From AC-32 sp963719275 (lineage in GTDB: Bacteria > Actinomycetota > Thermoleophilia > Gaiellales > Gaiellaceae), in assembly GCA_963719275.1 (NCBI GenBank), contig CAVRBT010000015.1:62001-126000 (forward strand): a DNA stretch of 64,000 nt. Reading direction: 5' to 3'. The notes beneath the pieces were generated by a model. It made no database searches. It was not told where the DNA came from and worked only from the letters and a program-made list of their open reading frames with translations. A program made the position numbers and the translations under genes. Numbering within the stretch: position 1 is the stretch's first letter; each line of letters opens with the position of its first letter. Positions 47,252 to 55,625 of the stretch are shown here, in pieces.

Positions 47252-48428
47252 CTACATCGGCCCGGCGAGCTGCCCCGTGTGCCGCTCGTGGGCGGCGAGC
47301 TCGAACACGACCTGCGCTACGAGCGCGGCGGCGAGGAGCCAGAGGACGACGACCGGCGAGAGGACGGTCGAGAGCGCCGCGAGCACGCCTGCCACGGCGG
47401 CGGTCACGAGCCGCAGGACGACGTCGGCATCGACGAGCGTGGGAGGCGTCGCGAGCTGGATGGCCGCGAGCCCGGTCATGCAGAGCGCCGTTCCCGCGGC
47501 CGCGATCCAGCCGATGTCGTCGTACTTCGGCCCGGGCTCGACCGAGAAGATCGCGAGCTTCACGCCGACCCCGAGAGCGGCGATCCCGGCTGCGACGAAG
47601 TTAGTGCGCGTACACGAACGTGATCCCGCTGCGCACGTTGCGCGTGACCACTGCGGCCGCATCCAGGAAGTCGAAGTAGAGCCACCAGATCGCCGCGGCG
47701 GCCAGGAAGCCCGCGAACGCCACCGAGCCCGACAGCACCGTCCAGCTGGTCTCCGTCGTCCCCAGCACGACGGCGATCACGGACTCGCCGAGGACGATGA
47801 TGGTCAGCAGGCCGAAGCGCTCGGGAATGTGCCTCGGGTCGACAGGCACACCCCGCAGCATCCGCCAGACCCTGATCGGAGCCACGTGCTCGAGCGCGAG
47901 AGCGAAAGCCCAGAAGAGGTACTTCCAGGGCACCGGCACGGCGAGCGAGATCAGCCAGGCGCAGACGGCAAGGCCGAACATCAGGATGAACCAGCGGGCG
48001 ACAGGACGTGCGATCTCGACGTCGCGGTAGACGCGCACGTAGAGCACGATCAGGATCAGGCGCACCGAGACGTAGGCGAGGACGAAGGCGTTCTGGCCGC
48101 CGTCCAGCGCGTTGGGCACCGTGCTCGCCAGGCCGGCGACGGCGAACATCCCGAGCAGGGTCAGAAGCCGGTAGACGAGGTCGTCGGTGTCGAACCGGGT
48201 CGCGTAGAACGTGAAGCCCGCCCAGGCCCAGCCGATCGGCACGTAGAGCGCGAGGTAGCGGCCGAAGCCGGCCGCGGTCGGGTCGGCGCTGAGCGTCGCC
48301 GCGACCTGGGCGATCGCGGCGACGAACACGAGGTCGAGGAAGAGCTCGAGCCAGGTCGCGCGGCGGTCCTCGTCGGTCTCGAGCGTGCGGAGGCGCGGCG
48401 GCTCGAGGAAGCGCGCGAGTGTCGCCAA
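47252..48428 (-). pseudogene. LtrA (low temperature requirement A)-like membrane protein, frameshifted
   Basis: The first 275 codons from 48428 encode an LtrA N-terminus (RRATWLELFLDLVFVAAIAQ, DTDDLVYRLLTLLGMFAVAGL, WLISLAVPVPWKYLFWAFAL, PERFGLLTIIVLGESVIAVV) and stop at GITFVYAH-TAA near 47601. Coding continues in the next frame as FVAAGIAALGVGVKLAIFS to LAAHERHTGQLAGPM at 47252. One extra base (CACTAACTTC for CACTACTTC) explains the break; without it the protein is about 391 aa, normal for LtrA. A sequencing indel is as likely as true inactivation. Confidence 0.75.
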
Positions 48429-48434
48429 CGGCGG

Positions 48435-48764
48435 CTAGCCGCGGGACCGACGGAGCAGCGACCAGGCCGTGAGGACCGCGAGCGCCGAGACGATCTGCCA
48501 GCCAAGCGTCATGCGCTGAACGTCGATGGCGGGCTTCCATGCGACCTCGCCGTCGGGTTTGATCACGTAGGCGCCCACGGGCCGGGCCATGAGGCCGAAC
48601 CCGCCGCCGCCGTTGTTCTCGTTGTCGCCTCCTCCGCCGCCGCCTCCGCGGACGGACGCGGCCGGGATCACCGTCACGCCGTCGCGCTCGACCGGTTCGC
48701 CGTAGACGCGCTTGGCGGTGATGGCGTCCTGCGCTTCTCGCAGCAGCTCTTGGACGTCGGGCAT
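48435..48764 (-). CDS. GerW/YtfJ-family protein
   Basis: 109 aa from an ATG with GGGAGGT before it. The family design is clear: an N-terminal helix (VQELLREAQDAITAKRVYGEPV), the strand VTVIPAASV, a polyglycine loop (GGGGGGGDNENNGGGG), then GLMARPVGAYVIKPDGEVAW. A C-terminal hydrophobic helix (MTLGWQIVSALAVLTAWSLL) is an addition that would anchor it in the membrane. In Bacillus this family supports spore germination; in non-sporulating actinobacteria the role is unknown. It follows a crotonase by 2 bp. Confidence 0.85.
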   Translation of the reverse strand: MPDVQELLREAQDAITAKRVYGEPVERDGVTVIPAASVRGGGGGGGDNENNGGGGFGLMARPVGAYVIKPDGEVAWKPAIDVQRMTLGWQIVSALAVLTAWSLLRRSRG

Positions 48765-48766
48765 GG

Positions 48767-49537
48767 CTACCTCCCTTTGAACTCGGGCTTGCGCTTTTCC
48801 GTGAAGGCCGTCAGGCCCTCCTTGGCGTCCTCGCTCGCGAAGGCGAGGTAGAGCGCGCGGCGTTCGGCCTCGAGGCCCGCGGCGAGGGTCGTCTCGTACG
48901 CGCGGTCGACCGACTCCTTGGCCAGGCGCGTGGCGACCGGGCCCTTCTCGGCGATCTCGCGCGCGATGCGCTTGGCCTCGTCGAGCCAGGCCTCCTTGGC
49001 GACGACGCGGGCGACGAGGCCGGCAGCAAGGGCCTCGCGGGCGGAGAGACGGCGGCCGCTCAGGATCACGTCCATCGCAAGCGCCTTTCCGACCGCCCGG
49101 GTCAGCCGCTGGGTGCCGCCGGCTCCGGGGATGATCCCGAGACCGGTCTCCGGCTGGCCGAACTGCGCGGTCTCGGAGGCGACGATCAGGTCGCAGCTCA
49201 GCGCGAGCTCGCACCCGCCGCCGAGGCAGAAACCAGAGACGGCCGCGACGAGCGGCGTCCAGAGGCCGCGGATTGCGTCCCAGCGCTCTACGCGGCGCTG
49301 GTAGTAGAGGTCGATTGCGGAGGCCTGCGCGAGCTCGCCGATGTCGGCTCCCGCGGCGAAGGCCCGCTCGTTGCCGCCGAGCACGACCGCGCGGGTCTCC
49401 TCGTCCCGGTCGAGCTCCTCGAGCGTGGCCACGAGCTCGTCCATCAGCTCGTCGGAGAGCGCGTTCAGCTGCTGCGGTCGGTTGAGCAGGACGACGGCGA
49501 CCGGCTCATCGCGCTCGACGAGAACCAGGTCAGCCAT
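48767..49537 (-). CDS. Enoyl-CoA hydratase
   Basis: 256 aa from an ATG at 49537. It is a full crotonase with oxyanion-hole segments ERAFAAGADIGELAQ and SGFCLGGGCELALSCDLIVAS. Both catalytic glutamates are kept: CELALS (Glu144-equivalent region) and FGQPETGLGIIPGAGGTQRL (Glu164-equivalent). It therefore should hydrate a short or medium 2-enoyl-CoA, in beta-oxidation or phenylacetate breakdown. A 12-bp tandem repeat lies just upstream, between it and another crotonase gene. Confidence 0.9.
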   Translation of the reverse strand: MADLVLVERDEPVAVVLLNRPQQLNALSDELMDELVATLEELDRDEETRAVVLGGNERAFAAGADIGELAQASAIDLYYQRRVERWDAIRGLWTPLVAAVSGFCLGGGCELALSCDLIVASETAQFGQPETGLGIIPGAGGTQRLTRAVGKALAMDVILSGRRLSAREALAAGLVARVVAKEAWLDEAKRIAREIAEKGPVATRLAKESVDRAYETTLAAGLEAERRALYLAFASEDAKEGLTAFTEKRKPEFKGR

Positions 49538-49560
49538 GTCCGCTCCACCCAACAGTGACA

Positions 49561-49620
49561 GTCCCTGTGTCTGTCCCTGTGTCTGTCCCTGTGTCTGTCC
49601 CTGTGACTGTCCCTGTGACT
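49561..49620 (+). repeat. 12-bp tandem repeat, five units
   Basis: GTCCCTGTGTCT three times, then GTCCCTGTGACT twice, fill 60 of the 108 bp between two crotonase genes. The first unit type is identical to that in the E2 linker at 29434-29469. It has the same orientation relative to the genes there (minus strand). Between genes it is untranslated and could vary operon spacing by slippage. Confidence 0.9.
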
Positions 49621-49645
49621 GTCACCGGAGGCCCGGCTGGAACGG

Positions 49646-50455
49646 TCATTTCTTCTCCAGGAAGCGCTCGATCGCAGCCTTCGGCTCGTCGGTCGCCATC
49701 GACAGCGCGAGCCAGTCGCGGGCGTGGTTGATCGTCTCGTGCCACGCGAGGTCGCGCCAGAAATTGAGGTGTTGCTTTGCATACCGCGTCGTCTGCGGCA
49801 GCTTGCGCGCGAGGTTCTCGACGACCGCGTCGACCTTCGCGTCGAGCTCCGCGGCCGGCACCGCCCAGTTCACGAGCCCCCACTCGGCCGCCTTGGCGGC
49901 CGGGATCTCCTCGCACATCAGCACGATCTCGCGCGCCCGCCGGTCGCCGACCATGATCGTCAGCCACTGCGTCGCCCCGCCCGCCGGAACCGACCCGTGC
50001 TCGGGCCCGACGTGCCGGATGAACGCGTCGTCCACCATCACCGCCAGGTCGCAGGCCATCTGCAGCTCGTTGCCGCCGCCCACGGCGATCCCGTTGATCC
50101 GCGCGAGCGTCGGCTTCCCGATCTCCCGCAGCCGGTCGTGCATGTCCTTGAAGGCGCCGAACCACTTCCAGTACTCGGTCGGTTTGCCGACGTAGTGCTC
50201 GGCCCACTCCCGCAGGTTCGCGCCGACGCAGAACGCACGGCCTGCGCCCGTGACCACGACCACCCGGATCGAGTCGTCCCAGGAGGCGTCCTCACACGCG
50301 CGGGCGATCTCGCGGAGCATCCGGAAGTCGAACGCGTTCAGCACCTCTGGCCGGTTGAGCGTGATCATCGCCCGGGGCGGGTCCTTCTCGTAGACGATCC
50401 GCTCGAACCCGAGCTCCTCCGGCGCGCGCGGCTTCGGCGCGTCCGGCTCCGTCAC
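49646..50455 (-). CDS. Enoyl-CoA hydratase/isomerase family protein
   Basis: 269 aa from a GTG at 50455 that overlaps the EthD gene stop. It is a crotonase with ITLNRPEVLNAFDFRMLREI, GRAFCVGANLREWAEHYVG and NGIAVGGGNELQMACDLAVM. The region after it (GPEHGSVPAGGATQWLTIMVG) lacks the usual catalytic E and recalls 6-oxocyclohexenecarbonyl-CoA hydrolases and MenB-like enzymes more than plain hydratases. Substrate unclear, perhaps a cyclic acyl-CoA. It shares a run with a second hydratase and gerW. Confidence 0.85.
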   Translation of the reverse strand: MTEPDAPKPRAPEELGFERIVYEKDPPRAMITLNRPEVLNAFDFRMLREIARACEDASWDDSIRVVVVTGAGRAFCVGANLREWAEHYVGKPTEYWKWFGAFKDMHDRLREIGKPTLARINGIAVGGGNELQMACDLAVMVDDAFIRHVGPEHGSVPAGGATQWLTIMVGDRRAREIVLMCEEIPAAKAAEWGLVNWAVPAAELDAKVDAVVENLARKLPQTTRYAKQHLNFWRDLAWHETINHARDWLALSMATDEPKAAIERFLEKK

Positions 50456-50730
50456 GAGACCTCCGCGAAAAGGACGTGGAAGCGGCCGCCCATCTCCATG
50501 GCGTCCTTGCCGGTCGCCATGAACTCCTCGCTGCGCGCGGCCTCCTTGAACGCGTCGCGGTCGGGGAACTCCCACTCGGCGTAGTACGCGTACGCGGGCT
50601 CGCCCATCGGCGCGCCGAAGACCTTGCCGTGGCGGAAAGTCCCGCCCGGCACCTGCCGGCAGAGCTCGGCGTGGCGCTCGTAGCGCTCCGGATCCGGCTC
50701 GCTCTCGTAGAGCACGAAGGCCCTGACCAT
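50452..50730 (-). CDS. EthD-domain small protein
   Basis: 92 aa from an ATG at 50730 with AAGGGAG eight bases upstream; longer readings lack support. VRAFVLYESEPDPERYERHAELC is the opening of EthD proteins (dimeric alpha+beta-barrel fold), continuing FGAPMGEPAYAYYAEWEFPDRDAFKEAARSEEF. EthD partners are often needed by degradation enzymes or act as small monooxygenase-like proteins. It is the first gene of the crotonase run and diverges from the M36 gene across 152 bp. Confidence 0.85.
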   Translation of the reverse strand: MVRAFVLYESEPDPERYERHAELCRQVPGGTFRHGKVFGAPMGEPAYAYYAEWEFPDRDAFKEAARSEEFMATGKDAMEMGGRFHVLFAEVS

Positions 50731-50882
50731 GTGCGCACTCCCTTTCGTCGGAACGCAGCGGAGCCTAGCGCCCATCGCCGCGCCGAGCCGCGGGCTTTGG
50801 TACAACCCCGCCGCAGCCCCGCCGACCTACTGCGGCGGTGGTGTGGCTGCGACCACAGCAAGCAACTACAGGGGAGGAGAGC

Positions 50883-53800
50883 ATGAGACGCCTCAGCGTC
50901 CTGCCCCGGCGAGCGCGAGCTGCGCTACTGCGCTCGCCGGCCTGTCAGTCCTCGCGTTGACGCTCGCTTCGAGCGGCCTCGCGGTGGTCCACATCGAGGG
51001 CCAGTCGACCGGCCTGCGCGACTTCGACGCGCGCGCCCGGGTTGCACCGACCAAGGCCCAGCTCCAGGCTGCACGCTCGGTCCACGGCCGCGTGTCCTGG
51101 AGCGCACTCGGAGCCCCGGCGTCGGTGATCCGCTACGGCGGCTACCTCGCGCCCGGGATCAAGGCACCGTCCGCCGCCGCAGCCGCCCGCAGCTGGCTCG
51201 CGGCCCACAAGCAGCTCTTCCAGCTCAGGACGGTTCGGCACCTGCGCCTGGCCACGGCGGCTCCGCTGCGAGGCAGCCGTGTCCACGCCGTCGTCTTCCG
51301 CCAGACCTTCGGCCGCGTCCTCTCGGCCGACGGCATCGCGACCGTCGCAGTCGTCCGTGCCAAGCACAGCTGGAAGGTCGTCTACGCCTCGTCGAGCCTG
51401 ACGCCCGACACCGTCGTGACCGGAAAGCGCCTGCTGCGACCGGTCGCCGCGTGGAGGGCAGCCGCAAGGGCGGCCGGAGCGCGGGCGGCCCAGGTGGCGG
51501 GGCTCGGAACGACCGCGAACGGGTCGCTCGGCCTCGCCGCAGCGGGGCTCAGCGGCGTGCAAACGGTGCGGCCGACGGTGTTCGGGACCCCGCGCAACGG
51601 AGCGATCCGCGCCTACGACGCAACTGTGACGAAGACCCTCGTCGGCGAGCAGAGCTCCTACCGCGTGGTCGTCGACGCGGCAACCGCCGGCTGCTCTTGC
51701 GCCAGAACCTCGTCGACCACCTGGCGGACAACCCGACGTGGCTGGCGTTTACCGCCGCACCGCCGTTCAACCCGATGAACGCCTACCCGTGGAACTACCC
51801 GAGCGACGACACCCGGCAGCTCTACTGCTGGGCCGCGACCGCCCGCTGCGCGAACGTCGTCTCCGACAACCTGGCGACGACGGTCTACCCGCTCGGCGTG
51901 GCGTCGAAGTTCCCGTGGGATGTCCAGCTCGACGCGCTCGGGAACAACCTCGGCACGGCCCAGACCACGGGCAACAACGTCGACGACGCCCGGCTGTGGA
52001 GCGGCGGGCACGGAGCCTTCGGCAACCCGCTGCTCTTCCGGCCCATCAGCGCTACGCGCGACTACCAGCCGACGTTCACGAACGCCTGGTTCGACTCCGG
52101 TTGTAACCCGGCCCTCGTGTCCGACCCAGTGAACAACCCGGCCGCGAACGACATCGAGGCGGCCACGGTCAACCTCTTCGTCGGCCACAACATCATGCAC
52201 GACTACGCGTACTACCTGGGCTTCGACGAGGGGCACTGGAACGCGCAGCAGTACAACAACGGCATCTCCACGGTCGACTCGTATCCGTCCCCGGGCGGGC
52301 CGACGGCCACGCCGGTCGGCAACGACGGCCTCAACGGCAACGCCCAGGCCGGAGCGGCCACTGGGAGCCGTGACAACGCGAACATGGGCACCGGCGCCGA
52401 CGGCAACCACCCGCGGACGAACATGTTCCTCTGGCAGCCGATCGCCGGCTCGTTCTACGCCCCGTGCGTCGACGGCGACTACGACTTCGGCGTCTTCGGG
52501 CACGAATTCGGCCACATGATCGAGAACCGGATGATCGGCAAGGGCGTCGGGGCCCGCCAGGGCAACGCCGCCGGCGCGATGGGCGAGGCGTTCGGCGACT
52601 TCGACGCGCTCGAGGTCATGAACGCGCTGCACATCGCACCGGTGCCCGGCTCCGACCGCTACACGGAGGGCGCCTACGTCACCGGCAACCCCTACAACGG
52701 GATCCGCGACTTCCTCGCGGGCCGGCCGATGGGCGGGGAGTTCCCGGAGCCTGGCCGGAACCCCGACACCGACCCGCTGAACTACGGCGACTTCGGCTTC
52801 GACCTCCCCGGTCCCGAGGTGCACGCCGACGGCGAGATCTGGATCGCCGTGCAGATCGACCTGCGCGACCTCTTCCTCGCCCGGCACCCGTCGAGTGGGC
52901 CGGCGGAGGACGTCGCGTGTGTCCGCGGCCGGCTCGCCGCAGCGTCGTGCCCCGGCGACCGGCGCTGGATCCAGGACTACTACGACGCAATGGTGATGAT
53001 GCCGCGGAACCCGACCATGGCCGGCGCGCGCGACGCGATGCTCGCGGCGGACATGGGCCGTTTCGGCGGTGCGAACCAGGACCTGCTCTGGCAGGGCTTC
53101 GCGCTGCGCGGCTTCGGCCAGTTCCAGAACACCAACGGCACGCAGGACACGAGCCCGACGCCCGACTTCTCGTCGCCGCTCGCGGACAACGCGACGCTGA
53201 ACTTCTTCGCGGACAACAAGGAAACACGCTCGTTCCGGTCAACGCGAAGATCTACGTGGGCGACTACCAGGCGCGAGCGACGCAGGTCGCCGACACCGAC
53301 CCGTCCACCGTCCCGAGCGCCACGCCCGGGACGAACAACCTCGACAACACGGCGCAGTTCGTGCCGAACGCGAGCAACCCACGCTGGAGCTCGTACAACT
53401 TCATCGCAGTCGCGCCCGGCTTCGGGGCGGTGCGGTTCAACGTGCGGGACCTGCAGCCCGGCGAGGCTCGGAACCTCACGATCCACTTCGCACCGAACTT
53501 CGCCTCGTCGTCCCAGGCGGCAACGATCGCCGGCGACGCCCTCGGCACGAACACGAACCTTGCCAACGTGCTCGATGACGACGAGAGCACGAACGACGGC
53601 CAGACCGGCGCGAACGCCGTCGGCCGCTGGTTCGTGATCGCGCTGGGCGACATCAACCCGAACGGCAACCTGCTCAAGCGGCTCGGCGTCTCCGCGCAAC
53701 TGGTGCCGGGCAACAACCGGTTCACGGCGCTCCGCTCGTTCGACGCCTACGCGTGCCGTGCGGGGAAGGTCGCCGCGAACCCGACCTGCGATGGGTCGAT

Positions 53801-54113
53801 CGACGCGGGCTGGACGAAGATCGTCTCTTCCGCTGACGATGCGTTCCCGTCGGTCAACCCGCGGCCCGTCGCTCCGGACCTGACGCTGCGGTACTTCGAG
53901 ACCAATCCGCAGGCCGTGGCGACGCACGTGAAGTTCGTCGTCACGAACAACGAGTGCACGGGCCAGGCCTCGTACCACGACGACCAGGACAACGACCCGA
54001 ACAACAACGCCGACTGCAACGCGAGCGTGCGCGCGAACGAGGTGCACGTCGCCGAGGTGCAGGTGTTCGGGCAGAACCCGACCGTCGACGGCACGAAGGT
54101 CACCACCGGCTAG
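50883..54113 (+). pseudogene. Secreted M36 (fungalysin-type) zinc metalloprotease, three frameshifts
   Basis: A strong ribosome-binding site (GGGGAGGAGAGC) precedes the ATG at 50883 (RRLSVLPRRARAALL). The frame changes within the signal peptide near 50930, near 51689 (one base lost in ACCG-CCGG) and near 53232 (AC duplicated in GGAAACACGC). Across the frames a full protein of about 1,070 codons is readable: a propeptide (HAVVFRQTFGRVLSADG), the catalytic domain with zinc motif HEFGHMIENR at 52501 and GEAFGDFDALEV, and a C-terminal beta region ending VDGTKVTTG. If the indels are sequencing errors, the gene is intact. A hairpin terminator follows. Confidence 0.8.
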
Positions 54114-54136
54114 CGAACGACGACCACGACAACGCG

Positions 54137-54161
54137 AGAGGGCCGGTTCCGCCGGCCCTCT
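54137..54161 (+). terminator. Terminator hairpin after the M36 gene
   Basis: AGAGGGCCGG (54137-54146) pairs perfectly with CCGGCCCTCT (54152-54161) around a five-base loop, followed by TCGTG. It is 23 bp after the stop, where a factor-independent terminator is expected. Confidence 0.75.
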
Positions 54162-54194
54162 TCGTGTCCGGAAAGCATGCGATGCTGGCCCGCC

Positions 54195-54635
54195 ATGAAC
54201 GCGCTCGTCGTCGCCTTCGCCGTCCTTGCCGGAGTCGCCGGGTCGGTACAGGTGGCGGTGATGGCCAAGCTCGGCGACCGAGTCGGTGTCTTCGGCGCCC
54301 TCGCGTGGGCGACCTCGCTGGCCGCGCTGCTCGCGATCGCCCTGATGCTGGTGGCGCGGCAGGGGTTCGGAGAGTTCACGGCCGCCGCCCGCGAGCCGGT
54401 CTGGCTCTGGAGTGGCGCGCTGATGAGCATCATCATCGTGCTCGCGATCACCGTCGCCGGGTCACGGATCGGCGTGATCGCGACCGTCTCGGTGCTCCTC
54501 GCAGGCCAGTTCGCGGCGGGGGCGGCGATCGACCGCTGGGGCCTGCTCGGCGCGGAGCGGCTCGGGGTCAGCTGGTGGCGAATCCTCGGGATCGTCCTGC
54601 TCGGGATTGGGGCCGGCCTGACGCTGAAGCGCTAG
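54195..54635 (+). CDS. DMT-superfamily small membrane protein (YdcZ/DUF606)
   Basis: 146 aa from an ATG at 54195 (an upstream ATG at 54177 is possible but lies in the terminator region). Five TM helices: ALVVAFAVLAGVAGSVQVAVMAKLGDR, then ALAWATSLAALLAIALMLV, WLWSGALMSIIIVLAITVAG, VIATVSVLLAGQFAAGAAIDRWG and ILGIVLLGIGAGLTLKR. This is the DUF606 pattern: a half-size drug/metabolite transporter that dimerises. Substrate unknown. Another DMT gene follows 30 bp later. Confidence 0.88.
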   Translation: MNALVVAFAVLAGVAGSVQVAVMAKLGDRVGVFGALAWATSLAALLAIALMLVARQGFGEFTAAAREPVWLWSGALMSIIIVLAITVAGSRIGVIATVSVLLAGQFAAGAAIDRWGLLGAERLGVSWWRILGIVLLGIGAGLTLKR

Positions 54636-54665
54636 CGCCGGACGTTTCCCGGGCAGGGCGGCGTT

Positions 54666-55625
54666 GTGAAGGGCGTGAGCCACCGCGCGAAGGTCTGGAT
54701 CGCGCTCTGGACCGTGTACATCGTCTGGGGGTCGACCTACCTCGGGATCGAGCTGGCCGGGGAGACGATTCCGGCCACGTTCGGCGCGGGTGTCCGTTTC
54801 ACGGTCGTGGGGCTGCTGATGATCGGCATCGTCATGTGGCGGCGCGGCCCGGGCGCGCTGCGGATTCACCGCTCCGAGCTCGCGTCGGCGGCGCTCGTCG
54901 GGCTGCTGCTGCCGGGCGCGAACTCGGTGCTCTTCATCACCGAGCAAAGGGTGCCGATCGGCCTGACCTCGCTGATCATCGCGTCGGTGCCGCTGTGGGT
55001 GCTGCTGCTGCGCCTCGGAGTGGGCGAGCGTCCCGACGCGGTCGCCTCCGTCGGCCTCCTCGTCGGCTTCCTCGGCATCATCGTGCTCATCCGTCCAGGA
55101 GGCGGCTCCGGCCCGCTCGGCTATCTCCTGCTGACGGTGGTGGCCGCGTTCGCGTGGGCGCTCGGATCGTTCCTCTCGCCACGGATCCCGGTTCCGCGCG
55201 ATGCGCTGGTCGCGACCGGGTACGAGACCCTCGTCGGCGGTCTCGTGCTCGCGGTGATCGGGCTTGCGACGACGCCCGCCTCCGACCTCGCTCCGTCGAC
55301 CTGGTCGTCGCGCTCGGTCTTCGGGCTCGTCTACCTGATCCTCGTCGGTTCGGTCGTCGGCTACACGGCGTACGCGTGGCTCCTCGGCAACGCACCCCTC
55401 GGGCAGGTCTCCACCTATGCGTACGTGAACCCGGTCGTGGCGATCGCGCTCGGCGTGATCGTGCTCGACGAGACGGTGACACTGCGGGTCGTGCTCGGCG
55501 CGCTACTCATCCTCGCCGCGGTGGCGATCGTCGTGCGCCGTGAGTCCGCGGTTGCGCTAGAGGCCGGCGAGGTCGTCGGGGCGGACCGGGACGCGCGCGA
55601 GCTCGCGCCCGCTCGCCGCTCGTAG
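54666..55625 (+). CDS. EamA-family DMT transporter
   Basis: 319 aa from a GTG. Ten TM helices in two EamA repeats: the first starts WTVYIVWGSTYLGIELAGETIP, and the second has LLTVVAAFAWALGSFLSPRIP and GYTAYAWLLGNAPLGQVSTYAYVNPVVAIALGVI. The WGSTY signature is typical of RhaT/EamA metabolite exporters. A charged tail follows the last helix. Its 3' end overlaps the convergent xanthine dehydrogenase gene by 69 bp. Export of a nucleobase or amino acid is possible but unsupported. Confidence 0.9.
   Translation: MKGVSHRAKVWIALWTVYIVWGSTYLGIELAGETIPATFGAGVRFTVVGLLMIGIVMWRRGPGALRIHRSELASAALVGLLLPGANSVLFITEQRVPIGLTSLIIASVPLWVLLLRLGVGERPDAVASVGLLVGFLGIIVLIRPGGGSGPLGYLLLTVVAAFAWALGSFLSPRIPVPRDALVATGYETLVGGLVLAVIGLATTPASDLAPSTWSSRSVFGLVYLILVGSVVGYTAYAWLLGNAPLGQVSTYAYVNPVVAIALGVIVLDETVTLRVVLGALLILAAVAIVVRRESAVALEAGEVVGADRDARELAPARRS

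Noticed and set aside
49646..50455. Naming this crotonase MenB
   Set aside because: The genome context is futalosine-type menaquinone synthesis, and no other o-succinylbenzoate-pathway gene is present; similarity is only at family level.
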